Assembly (NCBI GenBank): GCA_016281475.1
Contig: JAEEIS010000102.1
Location: forward strand, 1-5,658
From: Bacteroidales bacterium
GTDB lineage: Bacteria > Bacteroidota > Bacteroidia > Bacteroidales > P3
DNA length: 5,658 nt
Reading direction: 5' to 3'
Shown here: one piece after another, positions 1-5,658 of the stretch
How positions within the stretch are numbered: the stretch's first letter is position 1
Layout: each line of letters starts with the position of its first letter
Notes under the pieces: model-generated
The model's database searches: none
The model's input: only the letters and a program-made list of their open reading frames with translations
What the model was told of the DNA's origin: nothing
Made by a program: the position numbers and the translations under genes

Positions 1-3000
1 CACCGAACCGATTGTCAGTTTCTCCGTGGCTGCGAACATGTCCGTTTCGGTTGTCGTGGTGCCCTCGGTGCCGATTTCCACTTTCGTGTTGCCGTAAACC
101 GCGCCTGCCGTAGGTCTGGTAAAGGTCACTTCCGAACCCATTGCCACCGTGTCGTTCTCCAAAGCCACATAGTAGCCTCTGCCGCCACCGTACACTGCGC
201 CGCCAATCTCAGTGCTCCTAGTGCCGTCCGACACCACACTCACACTCGTCGTCTGGCTGGTTGCAGCATACGAGGACTGAATCGGCACGAACTTATAATA
301 GTCCATACCTTCCGCGCGGGCTTCTCCAGCCGTGCAACGGACATATTGCGACCCGTCGAAATAATAATAATTGTTCGTCAGCGTTTCACCCTCCTTCAAC
401 GTCACCATCTGGTAGCCTCCGCCGACCTGGCCGGCCTCGCCACCGCCATACACCGAGCCGAACACCTTGATATCGTCAGTCATTTCGGTCTCATCACCCA
501 CATTCACGGTGGCAGTACCAGCCACCGTGGTGCCGATGCCATAGCCGCCGCCATACACGCCAAAGAACATCTTGTCGCGTCCGATGGCAGGGCGTATCGG
601 CTCAGCCGTCCCCTCTTGAGAGGGGTGGCTCGAAGAGCCAGGGTATGTATTCTCTATCTCAGTCTGGGCAGGCCTATATCCCACAAAACCGCCCTTCAGG
701 TTCACCACGGTGTTGCCACCTATCGAACCCTGATTACCGCCGCCGTACACCGACCGCATATAGCCCTGATACACGTTCACCGTAGTAGTAGAAAGTCCTG
801 TATTGGTACCCACGTCGGCCACATTGCCGCCGCCATACACATTGTGGTAGATATAGGGGCGATGATTGGCGATGTCCTCGCCTGTAGCGATGGACGCCTC
901 ACCGATGGTCAGCAAAGTATTGCCCGCCACCTCGGCCAAGTTACCGCCACCGAACACAGAACCCATCACAACCGTATTGCCCATAATAGTCAGTTCAGTC
1001 TCATTCGCCTGTCCCATAATGTCAAGGGAGACGTTAGTGTAGATAAGTTTGTTATCCACATCTATCTGAGTCGAATTGGCTGTATAACCGCTACTCTTGT
1101 ATGTCCACGTATACTCTTCTGGGGTAGGCTTGGTTGGTAGCGTGTAAACGCCAGTTTTATTGTTGAACGAAGGCCATACGGTCACTGGGTCGTACAGCAA
1201 TGCCTTGGGTACCTCTGACGAATTGCCACCCGCATACACATTTCCATGTATGGTGCAATCGTCCAATACCGATGTGGCGATACCATTTACCGCGCCCACA
1301 TAGCCTGCGCCATAGTAATCGTTCAGCACCGTACAATTGGTCAAAGTGGAAGTAACATTATTAGTCGTTGCCGGGGAAAGTATGGCTCGATAGGCATAGA
1401 ATCGGCTCACATGGTTCCCATATCCTCCCGACAACGGTATGTATTCGAACTTATAATCGACATCAATGCCCATAGCATTTGTTGTGTAATAACGTCCCTT
1501 CACATATTTAGCCATCTGAGTTGGCCAATCTGGAGTACCACTACTAAGGTTATAATGTCGCCAAAGATTCAATCCCGTGCCGCCATATCCTGCTCCGTAG
1601 TAGGTGCTAAAGGTAGTGCCTATGGCACTTGTCGTCACCGTCTTGCCTGTAGCCATGTTTCCGAATTTTGGTCCGCCGGCATACAGTCCGATAATAGAAT
1701 TGTTAAGCGTAACGCTTACATTTCCAGTAATGGCCTTGGCCGGGTTGATGCCTCCACCATAGAACTCGTCTGCAATAATGTGGTCTGCCACCACTACGAC
1801 ATTGCCATCAATCTTCTCCTGACCGCCCGAAGCATACTGACCAAACCGTCCGCCATTGGCATAGAAATGGGGGTCGTCTGCATGAACTGCCGCATCGGCC
1901 AAAAACATACCTGACAGGTAGAACTCCTCATACTCGCCTCCCGTCACCGTCACAGGGCAGTGTTTTGTATAATTACGTCCACCGTTATAATTTTTGCCGT
2001 CGCCATGCAATCCAGGCGAGAACATCTTAAACCACGTATGTCCGCCCAAATGGATATATGCTGTTCTGTCCGCAATATTCTTCTGACTAGACACAATTTG
2101 ATCGAATGCACCATTATTCAGTATCAGTGCAGAACCCGCCTGTTTCGGCTTGCCGTCATATATATTATTGTTCGTATTATTGCTTTCATTATTATCGTAT
2201 TCGAATTGTCCATAGTAGGCAAGGGCTGTCTCCGTGATTTCGAAATGGCCACTCGGTATTGCAATACTTGTAGTATATAGTTTTTTTGCCACTATTCCTG
2301 CCACTGACATGCCCATATTGGCTATAAAGTCATAGCGCACAGGATTGATGCCTTGCCGTTGCTTGTAGCTTTGGAAGAAGCCGTGATCCGGCTCATGGTC
2401 ATTATCTGCGTCAGTAGTAGTAATGGTGAAGGGGTAATATGTCTTATCATCAGCAAAATTGAAAAACTCCTGCCCAGGAGCACTACCCGCATTTGATTGA
2501 TAACAATAATGGAAATCGCTCAACAACACAATAGCTTGGTCGTACACTGTGGGAACATTGCTGAGCAGGTTCTTTACTTCAGCTTTCGTATGGCACACGG
2601 TTTTCTCCTTGCCATAGAGCGTTGTTCCTAAAGTCCCGTAGAAATTCGCAGGGTTAACTGTATAACTTCCACTATAGTATGCCTCATTTGCCGTCTCTGC
2701 CAGATAGATGGCCTTGCCCCAGTGTGCACTTATCGTGATAGCCGTCACTCCTTCAGGCACATTGTAGTACCCTCCTTGGGCAAACACCCGTCCACTCCGA
2801 GCATACAAGTCTTTCTCTATACAGTAGCGGTCAGCAAAATCATAGTCACTTGCAACGTAGGTATGGTAGGTAATATTGGGGTCTCCCGTCACGGAGGTAA
2901 TATCCCAGCCAGTGACGATATAGTCTTGCCCATCAACGGTCTGCACATTGCTGCCCAAGCCATAGATGTCTTGGAAGTAGGGCAGCTGCACCTTGTAGTA

Positions 3001-5658
3001 ATTGTAGTCGTAGGCGGTGGTATCCATATCAGTGATGTTCAACGTGCTGGGTGCTGTAGCTAGGCTAGTAAGCGTGGGGAAGCTTGCACCACTGGCCAAA
3101 ATCGCGTTGTTGGGGCTGCCGCTATTCACCGTTATGCCCAGCTCGCCCAGCTTCTTACCTTGGTAGGGCTGCAGGGTATCGCGACGAGCACTATTTTCAT
3201 AGTCGGGGTTAATCACCGACGGGTAGCGAATGGCCTTAGGCTGAGTGACTGTGATAGTAGTACTATTCGCATCCACATAGCTGTAACTCTCCGTTTCCGT
3301 CTCAGAATACTTGGGCAGCACCACGGGATATGGCGCGATACTCTTATCAATCACCCACTTGCCCATGGTCGCACCACCGCTGTTCTCTTCACGGAATGTG
3401 CCGTCTACCCACCATCCAGCCTTCTTCAGGTTGGCATTGAGCACCGTACGGTAGAACTCAAACCGCGTCAGGAATCGTTCCTCAATGGGTAAAGCGCAGT
3501 TATATGCATCCTCTTGTCCCTCACGTCCTGTCAGTTCTATATCTAACTTAAAATAGTTGTACGTGTTGAAAGCACTAGTATATTTGTCACCACTCAGTAT
3601 GGGAGCCACTATGCCAACGGTGGTAACATTGCCATAATTCACGCAGTTGAACACAATACTGGTCTGAGAGGTTGTCGTCGAGTTTAAAGCCGCCATTCCG
3701 ACTATGCCACCGGCATTGCCACCTGTCGAGGTGACTGAGGCAAAGTTGTAGCAATTCACCACGCGGCCGTTGTCGTACATACGACCCACCAATCCGCCTG
3801 TTGCCTTGCTGCCCAACACGGTCGATTCTCCTCGCACACCGCAGTTGTATATACGGGTATTCTTAAATGCCACAGCAGTGATGGCTCCACAAAGGCCAGT
3901 ATCTGTGATGTCGGAATTGGCAATAATCACATTATACACATGCGCATTGCTGCACTGCTTGAACAACGGGTTCGTGGCATGGCTTATCACCATGTAATTG
4001 CCATCCCAACGACCCACAAAAGAATTGGTCTGATTTACATTGGACTTGTCAATATAATTCCCACCGATGCTCGGCAGGTTGATACCCGTCAGGTCGATGT
4101 CGTTCATCACCTTGAAACTACCACTCCACATAGTGGGCGTGTTCGCCACCGTCACCAAGTCGAGGGCATTGTTGATAAGATACACATTATTCGCATCCTG
4201 TGCTAAAGTCTGCGTGTAGCCTGCGGGGACGATATACTGGCTCAGCGGTTCTGAAGCAGTGTAGAAGTCCGAAAAATCGGCTCGCGGCTCGACATGCGCC
4301 GTCAGCATCACGGCACCGCTAAGCCCTGTGAGGGTATACACCAACTCGTCGCTGCCATTCCACGTACCCGACCCGCTCACGGCTGCATTGTCTACTCCAG
4401 CAAAGCTATAGGGTATCTGATACGACTGCGGCTGCGGGTTCTGCCCGTTCTGTGCCGAACCCGTCACGCTGAAGGTAATGGTGGCACTATAGGTATTGTC
4501 CGTTCCCACTTCGCCCACCGTCACATTCGTCACTGCCAAGTGCAGCTGTTGCTGCTGGGTATAGTAGAAGGGCTGCGATTCCAGCTTGTTGTGGCGGTAT
4601 GCCACCACCTCCATCACGTCGCCGTTTCTGAAATAGGTCTCATATTCACTGCTGCGCACGCTCGACTGGTCGTAGCGGACTATGCCTTCCGACTCCTCCA
4701 TATTCCAGTGTACCGAACCCAAGGCCTGATTCACACCCATCACTAGGCTGTCGCCCTCGGTTGCGGTCAATGTGGTGCCTTCCATGGTGGGGGTCTCGCA
4801 ACGCAATGCCTTGAAGCTATTGACCTCCGAGGTCACGCCCGACAGCACAGCAACCGCCTTGAACATATCATTCTCAGCAAGAGTCACCGTGGTGGTTGCG
4901 GTCCACAGAGTGCTCGAGGCCGTCGGTACAGAGCCGTCGGTGGTATAGCGATATTCGAGGCCGTTGGTTCCCGCCTGCAAGTGCGACAGAGTAACCACGC
5001 CCGAGGGGTTCATGCTGATGTCGGGAGGTGTCAGCGGAGCGTCTTCCCACTTCCATCTGCGGCTCCAGAACCCGTTCTCTCCGCCATTGCCGTAGGCGAC
5101 GGTCTGCCAGCTGCCCGCAGCATCCAAACCGTAGGCCTTGCGCGTGCCTTGCGCCAGTGTCACATAGTATTCTCCCGTACCATTTGCATATTTTGTCAGG
5201 CTGAAGCCACCCTTCATGCGTCCGTCCGTCAGCGGGTTGGTGTGCTCTGCATGGGTATAGTTGAACATGGCGTTGCTCTGTGGGTTGCACAGATACAGTC
5301 CACCCTCGAAGTCGTCGGCACGATAGTAAGCCCCACGGGCATACACCATATTGCTCAAGCTGTATTGGTTACCCGACAGGCTGCCAAACTGCCACACGGC
5401 ATACTTGGTATACTGCAGGTCGGTGCCAACCACAGGCTCCCCACTCAGGTAGGGATGAGCGACATCGGCAGCCACCGTCTGCACCGGGTCGGCAGTCAGG
5501 TATTGCTGTGTCTGCTTATTCGACAGCCGCTTGCCCAAAGTCACATCGCCAATGCCAGAAGTCACTTTTGACTCAGCATACAGACCCAACGAGAGGGTCT
5601 CGTTATACTCCACACCGCCATTTGCATAGGAACTGCTGTGGTGGTAGTTGATCGTAAG
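1..5658 (-). CDS. Giant modular repeat surface protein, internal fragment (both ends missing)
   Basis: The minus strand is open across the whole window: 1,886 codons without a stop, in one phase confirmed at several landmarks. No start codon can be chosen because the frame is already open at base 5658, and no stop is reached at base 1. In order the fragment shows a chitobiase C-terminal-like domain (residues about 210-282), Ig-like segments (283-473), a GLUG-type region (492-688), an InlB-B-like block (887-997), an acidic D-x-D-x-D-x-x-x-D loop (1083-1091), and a V-Y-G-G-G repeat array (about 1265 to the end). The protein is rich in Gly, Thr, Ser, Asn, Tyr and Val and shows no obvious long hydrophobic segment, as expected for an exported beta-rich protein. 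Comparable proteins in Bacteroidales are thousands of residues long and often carry an N-terminal signal peptide and a C-terminal sorting domain; neither can be seen here. Cell-surface attachment or adhesion is inferred. No catalytic motif was recognised, and the exact family name is uncertain. Confidence 0.93.
289..375 (-). other. Insert in the repeat array containing YVRCTAGEA
   Basis: Residues 1762-1790 read NNYYYFDG, then SQYVRCTAGEARAEGMDYYK, and end in F. They sit in an 86-residue gap between two V-Y-G-G-G copies. The insert begins after VTLKEGETLT and has a symmetric look: an aromatic strand (YYYF), a turn (DGS), a strand with a single Cys, a short Ala/Glu-rich helix-like part, and a second aromatic strand (YYKF). 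It may be a small lid or loop projecting from the solenoid. No family was recognised. Confidence 0.35.
598..640. repeat. Tandem short palindromes, putative palindromic element inserted in frame
   Basis: Three hairpins lie side by side. CGGC (598-601) pairs with GCCG (605-608) around a 3-base loop. CCCCTCT (610-616) pairs with AGAGGGG (619-625) around a 2-base spacer. TGGCTC (626-631) pairs with GAGCCA (635-640) around GAA. All pairings are perfect. On the minus strand, 610-642 is read as PGSSSHPSQEG, a Pro/Ser-rich peptide unlike the surrounding Gly/Val repeats, and it sits in a longer than usual gap (64 residues) between two V-Y-G-G-G motifs. Short dispersed repeats with a CCCCTCT...AGAGGGG core are familiar to me from Bacteroidetes genomes. 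Identity as a mobile or dispersed element is an inference. Confidence 0.55.
1867..2667 (-). other. Mixed region between the InlB-B-like block and the glycine repeat array
   Basis: The region holds the acidic loop described separately and an Asn-rich stretch at 2164-2193 (NNESNNTNNN). It also holds strand-turn segments such as GSALILNNGAFDQI and AYIHLGGHTWFKMFSPG. From about residue 1190 the pattern changes to short units of the type 'VTVTGGEYEEFYLSG', which announce the solenoid-like array that follows. The DNA here is more AT-rich than either side: bases 2161-2220 contain 17 G+C in 60, against 37 in 60 at 5041-5100. No function can be named. Confidence 0.4.
2386..2412 (-). other. Acidic D-x-D-x-D-x-x-x-D loop, putative metal-binding site
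   Basis: Residues 1083-1091 read DADNDHEPD, placing Asp at loop positions 1, 3, 5 and 9. This is the spacing of oxygen ligands in EF-hand-like, dockerin and thrombospondin type 3 calcium loops, although position 6 is His where those loops usually carry Gly. A TITTT strand precedes it and a GFFQSYKQ segment and a VRYDFIANMGM strand follow. Calcium binding is common in extracellular repeat proteins as a stiffening device. Here it is inferred from the motif only. Confidence 0.4.
2668..3000 (-). other. InlB-B-repeat-like block with VFAQGGYY...HWGKAIYLA core
   Basis: Residues about 887-997 read YYKVQLPYFQDIYG, then VQTVDGQDYIVTGWDIT, then SDYDFADRYCIEKDLYARS. The order 'v..dG..y.vtGW...YdFa......k.LYA' resembles the InlB B-repeat (Listeria-Bacteroides repeat) of bacterial surface proteins. 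It is followed at 2698-2787 by a well-formed block, VFAQGGYYNVPEG then AITISAHWGKAIYLA. The resemblance to InlB_B is partial: the block is longer than the usual roughly 70 residues, and the GW and LYA landmarks are far apart. It may therefore be a separate Bacteroidales module. Confidence 0.45.
3001..3594 (-). other. Linker after the GLUG region, with a WW-rich conserved-looking block
   Basis: The segment begins with a YNYFKLDIELTG strand, followed by a helix-like stretch from LPIEERFLTRFEFYRTVLN to LKKAGWWVDG (residues about 714-744). Next comes MGKWVIDKSIAPYPVVLPKY (about 758-777), then a block containing YPSVINPDYE and YQGKKLGELGITVNSG. From memory, a helix with an F-Y-R-x-x-L-N motif followed by K-W-V-x-D-x-S-I-A-P-Y-P recurs after GLUG-type regions in Bacteroidales giant proteins; this recollection was not checked. 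No enzymatic motif is seen. The helix is the most evident non-beta element of the fragment. Confidence 0.45.
3595..4185 (-). other. GLUG-type repeat region with lead-in
   Basis: The lead-in reads YLINNALDLVTVA (from residue 493), then FKVMNDIDLTG around 515-525, then an IGG and a SFVGRWDGN turn. This is the classic start of GLUG-type regions: a 'dL..v' helix, a 'ndIDLtg' strand and an 'F.G..dGn' turn. Repeat units follow. A degenerate GLCGAI precedes RIYNCGV, GGLVG at residues 621-625 precedes VVNCYNFASVTS, and GGIVG at 650-654 precedes SIVFNCVNYGNVT. The spacing between the two clear GG-[LI]-VG motifs is 29 residues. In known proteins these repeats form a right-handed beta-helix-like solenoid in bacterial surface proteins, including IgA-peptidase-associated and adhesin-like ones. 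The recurring Asn-Cys in each unit is visible here. Confidence 0.8.
4240..4812 (-). other. Two probable Ig-like beta-sandwich segments
   Basis: The first segment (residues about 283-366) starts at the sequence CETPTMEGTTLTATEGDSLV and contains alternating strands around VHWNMEESEG and VMEVVAYRHN. It ends just before a Gln-rich turn (TQQQQLHL). The second (about 367-473) has strands NVTVGEV, YSATITFSVTG and LVYTLTGLSG, with a Pro/Gln-rich loop (NGQNPQPQSYQ) between them. The alternation of hydrophobic and polar residues and the length of 80-105 residues suggest Ig-like spacer domains following the CHB_HEX_C-like domain. I cannot name a specific family for either one. Confidence 0.4.
4813..5031 (-). 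other. CHB_HEX_C-like (chitobiase C-terminal type) beta-sandwich domain
   Basis: Residues about 210-282 open with a TPPDIS strand followed by a V-T-L strand, then LEYRYTTDGSVPTASSTLW at about 235-253. The core Y-T-T-D-G-S-x-P-T (238-246) is the hallmark of the chitobiase/beta-hexosaminidase C-terminal domain and related Fn3-like folds. After it comes a strand with F-K-A-V-A and the closing V-T-S-E-V. In Bacteroidetes and Firmicutes such domains occur as structural or binding spacers in large extracellular proteins and have no catalytic role of their own. The length of about 70 residues fits the family. The call rests on the motif and has not been tested by profile search. Confidence 0.7.
5032..5658 (-). 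other. Unassigned aromatic/Gly-rich beta region (residues 1-209 of the fragment)
   Basis: This stretch is part of the large gene but matches no domain I recognise. It is dense in Tyr, Gly, Ser and Asn, with short alternating strand-like segments such as SYANGGVEYNETLSLGLYAE and MVYARGAYYRADDFEGGLYL. Near its end a Trp-rich run (residues about 199-205, SRRWKWE) leads into a Pro-Pro hinge that opens the next domain. The pattern fits a beta-helix or beta-sandwich, but the fold is inferred from composition only. It may be the tail of a module that begins outside the window. Confidence 0.5.

Larger units (their letters stand above)
88..1866 (-). repeat. V-Y-G-G-G repeat array (glycine-turn beta-solenoid)
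   Basis: A hydrophobic-aromatic-Gly-Gly-Gly motif recurs in the translated minus strand. Strict V-[YF]-[GA]-G-G copies lie at 1225-1239, 943-957, 826-840, 736-750, 544-558, 439-453 and 181-195. Variants are FYANGG (1849-1866), FYGGG (1750-1764), LYAGG (1672-1686), YYGAGYGG (1579-1602), YYGAGYVGA (1291-1317) and VYGN (88-99). Copies are often followed by N-x-x-x-V/I-G-x-x-T and a T-V-N-V type strand. The closest copies are 26-39 residues apart, while wider gaps of about 64, 86, 94 and 95 residues hold extra sequence. The pattern suggests one solenoid turn per motif with loops inserted at intervals. It continues to the left edge, so the array probably extends beyond the window. Confidence 0.8.

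Noticed and set aside
598..640. Rho-independent terminator reading of the hairpin cluster
   Set aside because: The stems lack a following T-run on either strand, and the reading frame continues through them for at least 200 more codons.
181..957. CRISPR-like or minisatellite DNA repeats suggested by recurring gccgcc-ata-cac sequences
   Set aside because: The repeated DNA is only about 15 bases, irregularly spaced and with codon-level variation. It reflects the repeated protein motif V-Y-G-G-G and is not a DNA array.
346..1140. 264-codon open frame on the plus strand, rich in His, Arg, Ile and Ala
   Set aside because: It is antisense to the Y-G-G-G array. Glycine and valine codons on the minus strand read as Ala/His/Thr-type codons in this phase, and stops are rare as a side effect. 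It has no recognisable motif.
1246..1914. 222-codon open frame on the plus strand
   Set aside because: It overlaps the same coding sequence in antisense, has no domain features and shows no upstream ribosome binding site. It is a shadow of the minus-strand gene.
2164..2193. AT-rich stretch that could be a promoter or origin
   Set aside because: It is in frame and encodes an Asn-rich segment. There is no gene start nearby on either strand.
4874..5290. 138-codon open frame on the minus strand
   Set aside because: It lies in another phase of the same strand inside the large gene. Its protein has a His/Arg/Gln-rich composition typical of an out-of-frame reading, while the main frame gives a clear CHB_HEX_C-like motif here.
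4981..5651. Overlapping plus-strand open frames (196 and 123 codons)
   Set aside because: They overlap each other and the main gene, and are low-complexity and motif-free, as expected for antisense of a long GC-rich coding region.

Overview
The whole window lies inside one very large protein-coding gene on the minus strand. Reading the reverse complement from base 5658 down to base 1 gives 1,886 consecutive sense codons (5658 = 3 x 1886) with no stop. There is no start region, ribosome binding site, terminator or intergenic DNA, so both ends of the protein are missing. All other open frames, including a 264-codon plus-strand frame at 346-1140, look like shadows of this one.

The protein looks like a giant, beta-rich, modular surface or secreted protein of the kind found in Bacteroidales (Prevotella/Bacteroides-like organisms). 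That assignment rests on the protein style: a chitobiase C-terminal-like beta-sandwich, GLUG-type repeats, a conserved block containing VFAQGGYY...HWGKAIYLA, an acidic D-x-D-x-D-x-x-x-D loop, and a long V-Y-G-G-G repeat array. It is an inference; the sequence holds no taxonomic marker. No enzyme active site was recognised, and an adhesin or structural role is the most reasonable guess.

Layout in protein order (right to left): 5658-5032, unassigned aromatic and Gly-rich beta region; 5031-4813, CHB_HEX_C-like domain; 4812-4240, two probable Ig-like beta-sandwich segments; 4185-3595, GLUG-type region with its usual N-terminal lead-in; 3594-3001, linker containing a WW-rich block; 3000-2668, InlB-B-like block; 2667-1867, mixed region with a putative metal-binding loop and an Asn-rich stretch; 1866-1, array of Y-G-G-G repeats with inserts, running off the left edge.

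The most unusual DNA-level feature is a cluster of tandem short hairpins at 598-640, inside the repeat array. It is translated in frame as a Pro/Ser-rich peptide and looks like a small palindromic repeat element that landed in a coding sequence and was tolerated. The window contains no RNA gene, CRISPR array, insertion sequence or attachment site that I can support.
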